Of a DNA stretch of 64,000 nucleotides, positions 49,030-62,946 are shown one piece after another (the first letter of the stretch is position 1; each line of letters begins with the position of its first letter). The position numbers and the translations under genes are program-made. Under the pieces are notes generated by a model. That model was not told where the DNA came from. It did no database searches and saw only the letters and a list, made by a program, of their open reading frames with translations. This DNA is from Brevundimonas sp. (lineage in GTDB: Bacteria; Pseudomonadota; Alphaproteobacteria; Caulobacterales; Caulobacteraceae). The stretch spans positions 1 to 64,000 of the forward strand of contig NZ_JAUXQZ010000037.1 in the NCBI RefSeq assembly GCF_030682035.1, read 5' to 3'.

Positions 49030-49899
49030 ATGTCCCATAGCCCAAAGCAGATAATCGCGCGGGGTCCGCGCGCGGTCGCCGAGGCCGCCGCCGTCTCGCT
49101 GGATTCAGATCCGCTGCTGGAGGGGGCGACCTATTCCATTCTCGAGGAGGATGAGGACAAGGGCATCTGGCGCATCGACGCCTTTCCCAATGACGCCGAC
49201 GAGGCGCGCGGGATTGAGACGCGGCTGAAGGCTCACGACGGGCTGACCGTGAAGGTCGAGAAACTGGCCGACGCCGACTGGCTGGCCATGTCGCTGTCGG
49301 GCCTGCCGCCGGTGCGGGCCGGGCGGTTCTTCGTCTACGGCGCGCACGACGAGGGCGTGGTTCCGAGGAATACGGTCAATCTGAAGATCGACGCCGGCGC
49401 CGCCTTCGGCACCGGGCACCACGGCACCACCGTCGGCTGTCTGATCGCTTTCGACGAACTGCTGAAGCGTGAACGGTTCGAACGTGTGCTGGACGTCGGC
49501 TGCGGCACCGGGGTGCTGGCCATCGCGGCGGCGAAGACGGGATCGAAGGTCGCGGTCGGCACCGACATCGACCAGCCCTCGGTGCGTATCGCCAACGAGA
49601 ACGCCAGGCTCAACATGGCCGACGCCCGCTTCGTCCACGCCTTTGGCCTCAACGACCGCAAGGTCCGCCAGCACGGTCCCTATGACCTGGTCTTCGCCAA
49701 CATCCTGGCTCCGCCGCTGGTCTCCCTGTCGCAGGACATCAAGGGGGCGTTGAGCCTCGGCGGCGTCGCCATCCTGTCGGGCCTGCTGCGGACCCAGGAG
49801 CGCCGGGTCTCGGCGGCCTATCTGTCGCGGGGATTCATCCTCGAACGCCGCATCCACCGGGATGCGTGGAGCGCGCTGGTTTTGAGGCGGATGGGTTAA
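49030..49899 (+). CDS. prmA: Ribosomal protein L11 methyltransferase
   Basis: 289 residues. Trimethylates lysines and the N-terminus of L11. The substrate-binding N-terminal domain is followed by the methyltransferase core: [23 protein letters not shown], in parts, [38 protein letters not shown] and [12 protein letters not shown] with the family NILA motif. All features are ordinary; no signal peptide. Confidence 0.94.
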   Translation: MSHSPKQIIARGPRAVAEAAAVSLDSDPLLEGATYSILEEDEDKGIWRIDAFPNDADEARGIETRLKAHDGLTVKVEKLADADWLAMSLSGLPPVRAGRFFVYGAHDEGVVPRNTVNLKIDAGAAFGTGHHGTTVGCLIAFDELLKRERFERVLDVGCGTGVLAIAAAKTGSKVAVGTDIDQPSVRIANENARLNMADARFVHAFGLNDRKVRQHGPYDLVFANILAPPLVSLSQDIKGALSLGGVAILSGLLRTQERRVSAAYLSRGFILERRIHRDAWSALVLRRMG

Positions 49900-49954
49900 C
49901 GGCGGAACGGCCGTCGTCCGCAACCGTTGCAGCAGTTCAATGGAGGAACTGCCC

Positions 49955-50443
49955 GTGACCCACTACGATCCGAACAACGATCCCGAGCGTCGTGAGACGA
50001 TCATCACCGAGACCATCGTCTCGCCGGCCCACGTGACCGAGTCGGTCGAAACCGTCGTCGTGCGCGAGTCCAACTCCGGCTGGTGGATCGCCGGAATCCT
50101 CGGCGGGATCGTGCTGCTCGCCGTCCTGTGGATACTGTTCTCACGCAGCGCCGAACCGCAGACGGACGCGGCCCTTCTTGAGGCCCAGATGGACGCCGCC
50201 GCCGCGCAGGCGCAGGCGGATTCGGCCCTCATACAGGGTCAGGTCGCCGGAGCCCAGGCCAGCGTCGACATCGCCCGCGCCGACGCCGCCCGCTCTCAGG
50301 CCGACGCCATCCGCGCCGCCAGCGAGGCTCGCGCAGCCGAAGCCCGCGCCTCCACGCCGGTGGTGATCGAGCGGGAAGTTCAGGTTCCCGCGCCTGCGCC
50401 GAGGGGCGTGGTGGTCGTGACGCCGACAGCGCCGCAGAACTAG
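49955..50443 (+). CDS. Single-span membrane protein of unknown function
   Basis: 162 residues from GTG 49955, preceded by GGAGGAACTGCCC; the ATG at 49940 would need no SD and adds five residues. Acidic cytoplasmic N-terminus (MTHYDPNNDPERRETIITET), one span (WWIAGILGGIVLLAVLWILF at about 43-64), then an alanine/aspartate/glutamine-rich helical region and a Pro/Val-rich end. The periplasmic part looks like a coiled coil. No family recognised. A repeat element follows. Confidence 0.65.
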   Translation: MTHYDPNNDPERRETIITETIVSPAHVTESVETVVVRESNSGWWIAGILGGIVLLAVLWILFSRSAEPQTDAALLEAQMDAAAAQAQADSALIQGQVAGAQASVDIARADAARSQADAIRAASEARAAEARASTPVVIEREVQVPAPAPRGVVVVTPTAPQN

Positions 50444-50450
50444 GTACGCG

Positions 50451-50627
50451 TCTCCCTCCCCCGAAATGGGGAGGGATTTCGGCGCCCCGGGTCCGACCAG
50501 AGGTCGGCCCGAGGACAGGCTCCGCGACGACAGGGTGGGGAGGTTTCGGGCAGCGCAAGACTGTGCGGCGGCTCCCCACCCGTCTGTCGCTTTCGCGACA
50601 GCCACCCTCCCCAGAAGGGGAGGGAGA
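50451..50627. repeat. 177-bp copy of the TCTCCCTCCCC inverted repeat
   Basis: TCTCCCTCCCC begins it and GGGGAGGGAGA ends it. Inner parts differ from the 22961 copy: CCGACCAGAGGTCGG and TGTCGCTTTCGCGACA hairpins. It fills the gap before the M24 aminopeptidase gene, whose ATG is 17 bases after the right arm. Confidence 0.8.
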
Positions 50628-50643
50628 ATGCTATGCCTCCGCC

Positions 50644-52455
50644 ATGCGCCAGTCCTTCGATGAAACCACCGATCCATCCTTCGGGGCGAGACACCTGCCC
50701 CGCGTCCGCGCCAAGATGGCCGAGCAGGGGCTCGACGGTCTGCTGGTCCCGCACGAGGACGAGCATCAGAACGAATATCTGCCCGCCGCCAACGACCGGC
50801 TGGCCTGGCTGACCGGCTTCACCGGCTCGGCGGGTGCGGGGGTGGTGCTGAAGGACCGGGCGGCGGTTTTCGCCGACGGACGCTATACCGTCCAGGTCCG
50901 GGCCCAGGTCGATGCGGCCCAGTTCGAGATTCTCGATCTCGTCGAGGGCGGCGTTCCCGCCTATCTGGAAGGCGCGCCGAAGGGGGCGGTGATCGGCTAT
51001 GATCCGCGTTTGCACAGCCCCGATGCGCTGGTCTCGTTGAAGCGCGCGGCGGCGAAGGCCGGGGCGGAGCTGAAGCCGGTCGAGCCCAATCCGCTGGACC
51101 TGGCCTGGGCCGACGACCGGCCCGGGCAGCCGACCGCGCCGGTCGTGCCGCACGAGGACCGCTACGCCGGCGAAACCAGCGCCTCCAAGCGCGCGCGGAT
51201 CGGCGAGGCGGTGGCCAGGGCGGGAGCGGAGGCGGCGGTCCTGACCGCGCCGGCGTCGCTGGCCTGGCTGTTCAATATCCGCGGCGGGGACGTGATCCGT
51301 ACGCCGCTGCCGCTGGGGCAGGCGGTGGTGAGGGCGGACGGCACGGCGCAGCTGTTCCTCGATCCGCGCAAGGTGACCAATGAACTGCCCGGCTGGCTGG
51401 GCGACGCGGTGACGCTGGCCGCGCCCGAGGCGCTGGACGCCGCGTTGGACGCCCTCGCGGGTCAAAAGGTGCTGGTCGATCCGGGCCAGTCGCCGGCCTG
51501 GTATTTCGACCGGCTCGAAGCGACAGGGGCGACCGTGGTGCGCGGCATGGACCCCTGCACCCTGCCGCGGGCCTGCAAGAATCCGGTCGAGATCGAGGGG
51601 ACGCGTCAGGCCCACATCCGCGACGGCGCTGCCCTGACCCGCTTCCTGCACTGGATCGACACCGTGGGGCAGGAGACCTTGCCGGACGAACGTCAGGTGG
51701 CCGAGGCGCTGGAAGGATTCCGCGAAGCGACCGGGGCGCTGAAGGACCTCAGCTTCGACACCATCGCGGGCTGCGGGCCGAACGGCGCCCTGCCGCACTA
51801 CAAGCCCGTGACCCGCACCATTCGCCGGATGGAAAAGGGCAGCCTGCTGCTGGTCGATGGCGGCGGGCAGTATCTTGACGGCACCACCGACGTGACCCGG
51901 ACGATGGCAGTGGGCGAGCCGACCGCCGACCAGCGGCGTATGTTCACCCTCGTGCTCAAGGGTCATATCGCCATGGCCGTGGTCCGCTTCCCGGTCGGGA
52001 CGACGGGCCATCAGCTGGACGCCATCGCGCGCCTGCCGCTGTGGATGGCGGGTCACGACTATGACCACGGCACCGGCCACGGCGTCGGCTCCTATCTGGG
52101 CGTGCACGAGGGGCCGCAGCGGATTGCCAAGGCGGTCAACAGCCAGCCGCTGCTGACCGGCATGATCCTGTCCAATGAGCCGGGCTACTACCGCGAGGGC
52201 CACTGGGGCATCCGCATCGAGACGCTACAGGCGGTGACCGCGCCGGAGCCGATCCCGGGCGGCGAGCGGCCGATGCACGGGTTCGAGCAGCTGACCTTGG
52301 CGCCGCTGGACCGCCGTCTGATTGATGTTCCGTTGCTGACGCCGGGCGAGCGGGCCTATGTCGACGCCTATCACGCCGAGGTCCTGGCCAAGGTCGGACC
52401 GTTGCTGGAGGGCGAGGTGCTGGGCTGGCTGAAGGCGCAGGCGGCGCCGCTCTGA
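50644..52455 (+). CDS. M24B aminopeptidase P family protein
   Basis: 603 residues, three-domain type. The two N-terminal creatinase-like domains are seen as [27 protein letters not shown] in parts and [14 protein letters not shown]. The catalytic pita-bread fold has metal ligands in [20 protein letters not shown] (first Asp, second Asp), [20 protein letters not shown] (His), [12 protein letters not shown] (Glu) and an E in IRIETLQAV. Family: Xaa-Pro aminopeptidase, which removes an N-terminal residue before proline. The 600-residue length matches the eukaryote-like subgroup. Cytosolic by absence of a signal. Confidence 0.93.
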   Translation: MRQSFDETTDPSFGARHLPRVRAKMAEQGLDGLLVPHEDEHQNEYLPAANDRLAWLTGFTGSAGAGVVLKDRAAVFADGRYTVQVRAQVDAAQFEILDLVEGGVPAYLEGAPKGAVIGYDPRLHSPDALVSLKRAAAKAGAELKPVEPNPLDLAWADDRPGQPTAPVVPHEDRYAGETSASKRARIGEAVARAGAEAAVLTAPASLAWLFNIRGGDVIRTPLPLGQAVVRADGTAQLFLDPRKVTNELPGWLGDAVTLAAPEALDAALDALAGQKVLVDPGQSPAWYFDRLEATGATVVRGMDPCTLPRACKNPVEIEGTRQAHIRDGAALTRFLHWIDTVGQETLPDERQVAEALEGFREATGALKDLSFDTIAGCGPNGALPHYKPVTRTIRRMEKGSLLLVDGGGQYLDGTTDVTRTMAVGEPTADQRRMFTLVLKGHIAMAVVRFPVGTTGHQLDAIARLPLWMAGHDYDHGTGHGVGSYLGVHEGPQRIAKAVNSQPLLTGMILSNEPGYYREGHWGIRIETLQAVTAPEPIPGGERPMHGFEQLTLAPLDRRLIDVPLLTPGERAYVDAYHAEVLAKVGPLLEGEVLGWLKAQAAPL

Positions 52456-52513
52456 CCCTTGCGGAACGCGACCGGGGCCCCGACCTGAGCGCGTACATCG
52501 CAGGAGCGCTCTC

Positions 52514-53503
<990 letters not shown>

Positions 53504-53510
53504 TCGGCGT

Positions 53511-54737
53511 TCAGCCGGTCTGGGCGCGCCGGGCGCCGAGGCTGGCGTGGGAGGCTCCGGCCAGACCGGCCAGGGCCAGGTATTCGGGCGCCGACAGACC
53601 GTGGATGATCACCGAACGCGTGACGCGTTTGGCGTTGGCCACGGCCCGCTCGGCCCAGGCTATGAAATCCTGGTGGTCCAGCGGGTGTTGGCCGCTCTCG
53701 AAGGCGATGCCCTGCAGCCGGACGTCACGCAGATGCTCCGGTGTGCGTGCGGGCGCTTCGCGCAGCTTGCCGACGACGATCAGGCAGAACGGCTTGATCA
53801 GCACGGTGACGGCGGCGAGCGCGCTTCCCGGCACTCCCTCGATGTCACAGATCTCGCAGACCACGCCCTTTTCGACGCCCGTGGTCGCCTCCTTGAACCG
53901 GGCGATCAGGGGGCCGCGCCCGCGCTGGCTGGCCAGGGTCGTATAGGAGACTGGCAGGAAGAGGGTGGGCTGTTTGGCATTGCCCTGTTCGGAGCGCAGG
54001 CGGCTGACGCCGCGCGCGATGGTGGCGAGGTCGACCCGTTCGACATCGGCCGTGGTCAGGTTGCGCAGGTCCTGGGCGTTCAGTTCGATCTCGCCGGGCA
54101 TGCTCAGCACGCGCCGGGCGATGCGGAAGCCGATCTGGGAGAAGGCCTTGAGCTCGAAGATCGGCTCAAGCGTGCACGAGACCCGCAGGGTCCGGCCATC
54201 TGCGGCCACGAAGGGGTTCCACGCATCCGGCAAGGGCGCCGCAGCCTCCAGCGCGGCCATGCGGGGCTCCGTACGGGCGGCGTCGAGGGCGTAGGCGCAG
54301 TCGATCTCGGCCGCGAAAATCCTGCCGCCGCTGAGACTGGTCACCTCCAGCACATCCAGCGCTTCGGGCACGTCTCCGCCGAGAAAGTGACCCAGCAGCT
54401 CGCGCAGGTAGAGCATGCACGAGGCTTGGCCGCCGAACTTTCCCAACTCAGGCTGGACCACGAGATAGTCGGTCGGTGAGACGCGCTGGAAGAAGCCGCC
54501 GCTTTCGAGATGTTTGCCCAGCGTACGCTCGACGTGCTGGTAGATCTGCTCGCGCCGACCGTCCCAGCGGTCGCCGAGGCGGGCGGCGATGGCGTCCAGT
54601 CCGATCAGATTGATCCGGCCCTCGTCGAGCATGCCGGAGGCCTGAAAGCGTTCGAGCAGAGAACCGAGATCCTCGCTGGAGAAGCGCTCAATGGGCGGGC
54701 CAGCGTCCGGCCCCGGATCCAGCCGGGTGGTAGTCAT
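53511..54737 (-). CDS. Unknown 408-residue protein, possibly degenerate signalling fold
   Basis: No signal peptide or membrane span. An N-terminal part (20-160) has INLIGLDAIAARLGDRW and FFQRVSPTDYLVVQPELGKFGGQA, with strand and helix spacing that recalls a degenerate nucleotide-cyclase/GGDEF fold but no GGDEF motif. A C-terminal part (220-360) has LFLPVSYTTLASQRGRGPLIARF, in parts, and VVCEICDIEGVPGSALAAVTVLIKP, vaguely EAL-like. Catalytic residues of either family are not seen. I could not place it with confidence. Neighbouring genes are unrelated, and the gene ends 8 bases from the aldo/keto reductase stop. Confidence 0.6.
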   Translation of the reverse strand: MTTTRLDPGPDAGPPIERFSSEDLGSLLERFQASGMLDEGRINLIGLDAIAARLGDRWDGRREQIYQHVERTLGKHLESGGFFQRVSPTDYLVVQPELGKFGGQASCMLYLRELLGHFLGGDVPEALDVLEVTSLSGGRIFAAEIDCAYALDAARTEPRMAALEAAAPLPDAWNPFVAADGRTLRVSCTLEPIFELKAFSQIGFRIARRVLSMPGEIELNAQDLRNLTTADVERVDLATIARGVSRLRSEQGNAKQPTLFLPVSYTTLASQRGRGPLIARFKEATTGVEKGVVCEICDIEGVPGSALAAVTVLIKPFCLIVVGKLREAPARTPEHLRDVRLQGIAFESGQHPLDHQDFIAWAERAVANAKRVTRSVIIHGLSAPEYLALAGLAGASHASLGARRAQTG

Positions 54738-54853
54738 GATTCCTTATGCGCCCGTTCGGGTTGCCAATCGATTTAGTTTTTGATCCGAAACACGTTTCTG
54801 TTGCAACGCTGGACGCCTCAAATCGATCCGGTTGGGGTCGGGCGCGTGAACGG

Positions 54854-55009
54854 TCAGGCCTTTTTCTCTGCGGCGCGCTTGCGGTTCTCCCGCGCCCTGA
54901 CCTTCGCCATCTCCGAGATCAGGGCGTAGGGGATGGGACGATCCTTCGGGAACCGGACCGCCGATTTCGACACCACGTAGGACGCGAGTTCGGCCCTGGG
55001 TTCGGGGTC
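54854..55009 (-). pseudogene. 3' remnant of a DUF1801 (YdhG-like) gene
   Basis: The minus frame ending at the TGA at 54854-54856 reads RAELASYVVSKSAVRFPKDR, then PIPYALISEMAKVRARENRK and RAAEKKA. The phrase VSKSAVRFPKDRPIPYALI is the DUF1801/YdhG C-terminus. Upstream, the frame meets a stop at the ligA end, and there is no start or first two thirds of the domain. This is a truncated leftover. The rest of the 54738-55018 gap holds nothing recognisable. Confidence 0.6.
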
Positions 55010-55018
55010 GCGATCAGG

Positions 55019-57457
<2,439 letters not shown>

Positions 57458-57513
57458 TTAAACTGACACCGTCGCACCGCTCCGCTAGCGTCCGGCGGTC
57501 TCAAGGAGCCCCC

Positions 57514-58494
57514 ATGCGTCACGCCCGTCTTCTCGCCCTGTCCACCGCCCTCGGGGGCGCCCTTCTGCTGTCGGCCTGCGGCAGCCTGTTCGGGTCCGAT
57601 GCGACGCCGCCCGCCGCGGCGGCCGCACCGACCCCGTCGGTGATGCACGCCCAACTGCTGGAAGACGTACGCATCCTCGCCGCTGATGACATGCAGGGCC
57701 GCGACACCGGGGCTCCCGGCGGGGAGATGGCCCGCAACTATATCGTCGGCCGGCTGGAGGCGCTGGGCGTCGTCGCTCCGCCGATGGGCCGGTTGCAGCC
57801 GTGGGAGATGCAGGGCCGCACCCGCGCCGGGCCGAGGACCTGGAACGGCGTCAACATCATCGGCGTGATTCCCGGCACGCGCGTGACCGACCGTTATATC
57901 GTCGTCACGGCCCACTACGACCACGTCGGCGTCAATGCCGAGGGGCAGGTGTTCAACGGCGCCGACGACAATGCCTCGGGCGTGGCGACCATGCTGGCGC
58001 TGGCCGCCGATCTGAAACGTCAGGCCCCGGAGCACAGCGTGCTGATCGTGGCCCTCGACGGCGAGGAGCGTGGCCTGTTGGGCGCGAAGCATTTCGTCGA
58101 GGCGCCGCCAGTGCCGCTCGAATCCATTGCCATGAACCTGAATTTCGACATGACCGCCCGGGCCGAGACCGACGGCAAGCTGTGGGTCACCGGCACCTAT
58201 CAGCATCCGAACTTCCGTCCGATCCTGGAGGGGATCCCGGCCAATGGCGCGGTGGCGCTCGCCTTCGGCAAGGATACGCCGCAGGACACCGGCGAGGACA
58301 ATTGGGTCGAGGCTTCGGACCACGGCGCCTTTTACCGGGCCCAGGTGCCGTTCCTGTATCTGGGGGTGAACTACCACCCTGACTATCATCGCCCGTCGGA
58401 CGATTTCGACAGGATCACGCCTTCGGTCTTCATCAGCGCGACCCAGCTTTCGATCGCCTCGTTCCGGGCACTGGACCGGGGCCTCAGCCGCTAA
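57514..58494 (+). CDS. M28-family metallopeptidase lipoprotein
   Basis: 326 residues. AAGGAG five bases before ATG 57514. Lipobox SAC at residue 22 (LLLSACGSL). Zinc ligands: HYDHVG, FNGADDNASGVA, DGEERGLLG, NFDMTAR and the late His in NYHPDYHRPSDD; all five positions of a di-zinc M28 site are present. A periplasmic aminopeptidase-like enzyme. The long 158-base leader holds no other gene. The next gene follows after 50 bases. Confidence 0.88.
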   Translation: MRHARLLALSTALGGALLLSACGSLFGSDATPPAAAAAPTPSVMHAQLLEDVRILAADDMQGRDTGAPGGEMARNYIVGRLEALGVVAPPMGRLQPWEMQGRTRAGPRTWNGVNIIGVIPGTRVTDRYIVVTAHYDHVGVNAEGQVFNGADDNASGVATMLALAADLKRQAPEHSVLIVALDGEERGLLGAKHFVEAPPVPLESIAMNLNFDMTARAETDGKLWVTGTYQHPNFRPILEGIPANGAVALAFGKDTPQDTGEDNWVEASDHGAFYRAQVPFLYLGVNYHPDYHRPSDDFDRITPSVFISATQLSIASFRALDRGLSR

Positions 58495-58544
58495 GGCTCG
58501 ACAGGGCCGGCCGGGCGTGCTGGGCTGAAAGCCGGAGGGTCACC

Positions 58545-59102
58545 ATGCGCATCAGAATTCTCGCCGTCGTCGGCATAGCCGCCCTGTGCGCCATGGCGTC
58601 CTGTGACCGGCCGGATGCGCCGCCCGAAGCCCCGTCCACCGCCGCCCCCGCGTTCAGGCACAACATGAGCGCGGACCTGTCCGGCTACTATATGCCGGCG
58701 AGCGAGGTGCGGATCGGGAAATGGTCGTTCAACCACATATTCGTCGGGCAGGCGCAGGAGTTCCAGGCCTGGGAAGGCGGAAGCCGGAGCGGTATGTTCG
58801 GTCCGGTCATGTTGCAGTTCGACGATGTAACCAGCCCCATGGTCCAGACCGAGATCGGCGAGGCGCGCAGCCTTACCGCCCGTGTGTTGCCGACGGCCTA
58901 TTCGGTGACGGACACCCGCATCAGCTTCGAGGGCCGTTCGGCCGAACTGGGCGCGGTCCGGTTCGAGGGCGCGCTCGAGCCCGGCGCTCTCGCGACCTCG
59001 CGGCGCAACCTCGGCGATGAAGGCGTGGTGGTCACGGGAACGCTGACAGTCGGTAGCGGCCCCGCCCGGAACGTCCGGCTGCGCTGGTGGGGTGGGGACT
59101 GA
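58545..59102 (+). CDS. Lipoprotein of unknown function
   Basis: 185 residues with signal MRIRILAVVGIAALCAMASC and a probable lipobox Cys20. The mature chain is acidic and beta-rich (DLSGYYMPASEVRIGKW, MFGPVMLQFDDV, GEARSLTARVLPTAYSVT, VVVTGTLTVGSG) with no catalytic signature. Family not recognised. It likely shares a transcript with the upstream M28 peptidase. Confidence 0.7.
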   Translation: MRIRILAVVGIAALCAMASCDRPDAPPEAPSTAAPAFRHNMSADLSGYYMPASEVRIGKWSFNHIFVGQAQEFQAWEGGSRSGMFGPVMLQFDDVTSPMVQTEIGEARSLTARVLPTAYSVTDTRISFEGRSAELGAVRFEGALEPGALATSRRNLGDEGVVVTGTLTVGSGPARNVRLRWWGGD

Positions 59103-59109
59103 TCCACTG

Positions 59110-60621
59110 TCAGTCGCCCGAGCGGATATCCAGCTTGAGTCCCATGGCCTCGGCCAAGGCCTTGCCGCGTCGGCGCGTCTGTTCGCCCAGCAGGGCGTCG
59201 GCATAGCCGTCTGACGCGGTCAGAAAGAGGGCGCCGTCCTTCACCCCGGCGCGGGCGTTGACCAGCAACTGCGGCGAACGGCCCGACAGGTCGCAAGCCA
59301 GTCGGATCGCCAGGCCGAGCGCGCGGGCGCCCTGCCGCTGCTCTTCATTCAGCAGGCGGGCCACCGTCCTCGGTTCGGGCGTCGAGCCGCTGCCGCCGTA
59401 GCGGGCGTTGACCGCCACGGCCAGATAGGCTCGTTCGGCATGGTTCTGACCGGGCACCGGCGCGCGCAGCACCTGATCAAAGGCCAGTTCAACGCGGTGG
59501 TCGGGATGCAGTCGGGCGCCAAGATCAGCCAGCCGGCAGGCCGCGTCGGCCAGAACAGCGTCGCGCTCGCGATTGAACACCGGCGGCAAGGCGGCCATCA
59601 AAGGTGCGATCCAGCCGTTCAGGGCGCTTGGCAGCGCCGGTGAAATGCCCTGACGCGCGCCGAGGGCCGTACAGCCGGCCAGCAGCGGATCGGCGGCGGC
59701 GACCTCGGCCTCAAGGGCCTCGTACAGCAGACCCTCGCGCACGCCCCAGGCCGACAGAACGACCCGCTTCAATCCCAGCCTTTCGATCAGCCCTTCCAGC
59801 ACCAGCGCGGCGACGGGGAGCGTCTCGGCGCGTTTGCGCGACAGTCCGGGCCATTTCTCCAGCGAGGCCTTCGACGACCGGGCGATCAACCGGGCCGTGC
59901 CGATCAGGTCGGCGGCGTCCATCTCGTACTGGTGCACGATGCGCAGCGGATAGCCGGTGATCTCCATATGCACCTGGGCCAGGGTCCGCCACGCGCCGCC
60001 GACCGCATAGAGGGTGTCGGACTGGTAGTCGCCGACGGACTTCAGTCGCCCGGCTATGGTCCCGCGCAGACGGTCGGCGTCGAAGCCGCCCGTATCGGCC
60101 AGGGCGAAGGGGCCAAGAGGCAGGGTCGTCCCGCGTCCCACCGCCCCCTCGGTGAGACGGATCAGCTCGAGGCTGGAGCCGCCGAGGTCGCCGACGACTC
60201 CATCGGCATACGGAATGCCGGCGAGAACGCCGAGGGCGGCATAGCGCGCTTCTTCCTCGCCGGACAGGATGCGGATTTTCAGTCCGGTGGCGGCGGCGAC
60301 GCGGTCGCAGAAGTCCTGGCCGTCCTGAGCCTCGCGCACGGCGGCGGTGGCGGCGACAAAGGTATGGGCGGGGCGGACACCGTCGATCACGGCGGCGAAA
60401 CGTTTCAACGCCGTCAAGGCTTGGGCGGCGCCCTCGATCGACAGCTGCCCGGTCTCACCGAGGTCGCGTCCAAGACCGGCCAGCACCTTCTCGTTGAACA
60501 CCGTCCAGATGGCGCGGCCTTCCAGCCGGTACAGCACCAGACGCACCGAGTTGGAGCCTATATCGATCGCGGCGACATCGCGCGGCGCGTCGATCACCGG
60601 GTGCGACGCGTCGGGCATCAC
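59110..60621 (-). CDS. ppx: Exopolyphosphatase, Ppx/GppA family
   Basis: 503 residues from ATG 60621. Actin-like phosphate folds: [15 protein letters not shown] and [16 protein letters not shown], with [15 protein letters not shown] and [15 protein letters not shown] between them. The helical C-terminal half is present. It hydrolyses polyphosphate (or pppGpp). The ATG overlaps the ppk stop by four bases (ATGA), so this is a ppk-ppx operon read leftward. Confidence 0.92.
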   Translation of the reverse strand: MMPDASHPVIDAPRDVAAIDIGSNSVRLVLYRLEGRAIWTVFNEKVLAGLGRDLGETGQLSIEGAAQALTALKRFAAVIDGVRPAHTFVAATAAVREAQDGQDFCDRVAAATGLKIRILSGEEEARYAALGVLAGIPYADGVVGDLGGSSLELIRLTEGAVGRGTTLPLGPFALADTGGFDADRLRGTIAGRLKSVGDYQSDTLYAVGGAWRTLAQVHMEITGYPLRIVHQYEMDAADLIGTARLIARSSKASLEKWPGLSRKRAETLPVAALVLEGLIERLGLKRVVLSAWGVREGLLYEALEAEVAAADPLLAGCTALGARQGISPALPSALNGWIAPLMAALPPVFNRERDAVLADAACRLADLGARLHPDHRVELAFDQVLRAPVPGQNHAERAYLAVAVNARYGGSGSTPEPRTVARLLNEEQRQGARALGLAIRLACDLSGRSPQLLVNARAGVKDGALFLTASDGYADALLGEQTRRRGKALAEAMGLKLDIRSGD

Positions 60622-62840
60622 CGCTTCTTCCGCGAGGGCTCATAGCTGAGATGGCCGGGCAGGGTCTTCACCTTGCGGCCCCGGCCCGACAGGCTGGGGT
60701 TGGTCATGAAGTATTTGTGCGCCGAGAAGGGCCGTTCCGGGTCGGCGGGCGCGACCCGGCGATAACTCCCGTCGGCGGCCAGCACCCAGCTCTGGGCGTC
60801 GTCCTTGAGGTTGGCGACCATGATCTGGTCCAGCACCTGGTCGTGGACGGTGGCGTTGAGCACGGGGGTCATCAGCTCGACGCGGCGGTCCAGGTTCCGG
60901 TTCATCCAGTCGGCCGAAGAGATGTACAGCTTCGCCCTGTCGTGCGGCAGGTCGCGGCCGTTGGCGAAGGCGACGATGCGGCTGTGCTCGAGGAACCGGC
61001 CGACGATGGACTTGACGCGGATGTTTTCCGACAGGTCAGTCACCCCGGGCCGAAGGCAGCAGATGCCGCGTATCACCAGCTCGATGCGGACCCCCCACTG
61101 GCTGGCGCGGTAGAGGGCGTCGATGATCTGGGGATCGACCAGCGAATTCATCTTGGCCCAGATGGCCGCGGGCTTGCCCTTGGCCGCCGCCGCCATCTCC
61201 TTGCCGATCAGGTCGATCAGCGTGGTCTTCATATTAAGTGGCGAGACCACCAGGGCCTCCAACTCGTCGGGCTGGGCGTAACCGGTGATGTAGTTGAACA
61301 CCCGTGAGGCGTCGCGGGCCAGAATGGGGTCACAGCTGAACAGGCTGAGGTCGGTGTAAACGCGCGCGGTCACCGGGTGATAGTTGCCGGTGCCGAAATG
61401 GCAGTAGGTCTTCAGCCCCTCGCTCTCGCGGCGCACGACGACGCTGAGCTTGGCGTGAGTTTTCCATTCGACGAAGCCGAACACCACATGGACGCCGGCC
61501 CGCTCCATGGCCCGGGCCCAGCGCAGGTTGGCCTCCTCGTCGAACCGGGCCTTGATCTCGACCAGGGCGGTGACGTTCTTGCCGTTCTCGGCCGCCTCGA
61601 TCAGGGCGGCGACGATGGGGCTGTCCTTGGAGGTCCGGTACAGCGTCTGTTTGATGGCGATCACATTGGGATCGCGGGCGGCCTGGCGCAGAAACTGGAC
61701 CACCACGTCGAAGCTCTCGAACGGGTGGTGGATCAGCATGTCCTTTTCGCGCACGGCCGCGAAGATGTCGCCGCCGTTGTCGCGCACCCGCTCGGGATAG
61801 CGTGGCTCATAGCCCGGGAATTTCAGATCCGGATGGCCGCTGGGGATCAGGTCGGCGACCTGGGCCAGACCCAGCATGCCGGCGACCAGCACGATGTCCT
61901 GCGGCGCGGCGTCCAGCTGGTCGGTGATGAAGGTGCGCAGGTCGTCCGGCATGGACGCCTCGATCTTGATGCGCACCACCGAGCCGAGGCGGCGCTGCTT
62001 CAGCGCCTCCTCGAATTCCATGACCAGGTCCTCGGCCTCTTCCTCGATCTCGATGTCCGAGTCGCGGATCAGGCGGAAGACACCGCGCTCCAGCACGTCG
62101 CAGCCAGGGAACAGGTGGTCGATGAAGAGCATCAGAAGGCTCTCCAGCGTCAGATAGCGTTTACGGCCCGGTTTGGAGCGGCCGTCGGTGGCCAAGGGCC
62201 AGAACCGCTTTACCTGGGTCGGCACGGGCACGAGGGCGTAGAGGGTGCGGTTGTCCGAGCGCCGCTTCAGCTTCAGCGCCAGCGAAAAGCCGAGGTTGGG
62301 CAGGAAGGGGAAGGGATGGGCCGGGTCGATCGCCATCGGCGTCAGCACGGCGAATAGCTGGTTGAGGAATTCGGGCTCCAGCCGCTCGCGTTCGGTCTTG
62401 GTTATCCGGGCCGCGTCGACGACCTCGATGCCGGCGCCCGTCAGCTCCTTGCGCAGTTTGCGCCAGCGGCGCTGTTGCTCGGCCATCAGGCCGCCCGCTG
62501 CGACATTGACCTTGTCCAACTGCTCGGCCGCGGTCAGGCCGTCGGCGGACAGAACCCGCACCCGCTCGCGCACCTGGCCCTTGAGGCCGGCGACGCGCGT
62601 CATGAAGAACTCGTCGAGATTGTTGGCCGAGATCGACAGGAAGCGCAGCCGTTCCAGCAGGGGGTGGGCCGGGTTGGCGGCCTCCTCAAGCACTCGGCCG
62701 TTGAAGGCCAGCCAGGAAATCTCGCGGTTGAAGAACCGTGTGGGCGAGGCCATCAGCTCTTCGGACAGGTGCAGCTGCGGCGCGCGCGAGGAGGGGACCT
62801 CCTCGCCGGTGGTCGTGTCGCTGATCGCCGGATCGCTCAT
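60618..62840 (-). CDS. ppk1: Polyphosphate kinase 1
   Basis: 740 residues from ATG 62840. Polymerises the gamma-phosphate of ATP into polyphosphate. N-terminal [40 protein letters not shown] and the catalytic [21 protein letters not shown], in parts, with the phosphohistidine site, are typical. Later [22 protein letters not shown] and the second catalytic region [12 protein letters not shown] fit a complete protein. Pair with ppx regulates polyphosphate store. A hairpin terminator lies upstream of the start. Confidence 0.95.
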   Translation of the reverse strand: MSDPAISDTTTGEEVPSSRAPQLHLSEELMASPTRFFNREISWLAFNGRVLEEAANPAHPLLERLRFLSISANNLDEFFMTRVAGLKGQVRERVRVLSADGLTAAEQLDKVNVAAGGLMAEQQRRWRKLRKELTGAGIEVVDAARITKTERERLEPEFLNQLFAVLTPMAIDPAHPFPFLPNLGFSLALKLKRRSDNRTLYALVPVPTQVKRFWPLATDGRSKPGRKRYLTLESLLMLFIDHLFPGCDVLERGVFRLIRDSDIEIEEEAEDLVMEFEEALKQRRLGSVVRIKIEASMPDDLRTFITDQLDAAPQDIVLVAGMLGLAQVADLIPSGHPDLKFPGYEPRYPERVRDNGGDIFAAVREKDMLIHHPFESFDVVVQFLRQAARDPNVIAIKQTLYRTSKDSPIVAALIEAAENGKNVTALVEIKARFDEEANLRWARAMERAGVHVVFGFVEWKTHAKLSVVVRRESEGLKTYCHFGTGNYHPVTARVYTDLSLFSCDPILARDASRVFNYITGYAQPDELEALVVSPLNMKTTLIDLIGKEMAAAAKGKPAAIWAKMNSLVDPQIIDALYRASQWGVRIELVIRGICCLRPGVTDLSENIRVKSIVGRFLEHSRIVAFANGRDLPHDRAKLYISSADWMNRNLDRRVELMTPVLNATVHDQVLDQIMVANLKDDAQSWVLAADGSYRRVAPADPERPFSAHKYFMTNPSLSGRGRKVKTLPGHLSYEPSRKKR

Positions 62841-62893
62841 GGAGCCGGTTCTGGCCCGGCGCGGCGATGGCCGCAACCTTGCTCTGACAATCG

Positions 62894-62929
62894 GAAACGC
62901 CGCCCGATCTCGCGATCGGGCGGCGTTTC
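62894..62929. terminator. 16-bp stem terminator between RcnB-like gene and ppk1
   Basis: GAAACGCCGCCCGATC, loop TCGC, GATCGGGCGGCGTTTC. It is 18 bases beyond the stop of the leftward RcnB-like gene and 54 bases before the ppk1 start, so it ends the former's transcript and insulates ppk1. Confidence 0.8.
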
Positions 62930-62946
62930 CTCCGTGTTCTGACGGC

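Noticed and set aside
50440-52203. 587-codon frame antisense to the M24 aminopeptidase gene
   Set aside because: Shadow in the favourable antisense frame of a GC-rich gene; no recognisable domain.
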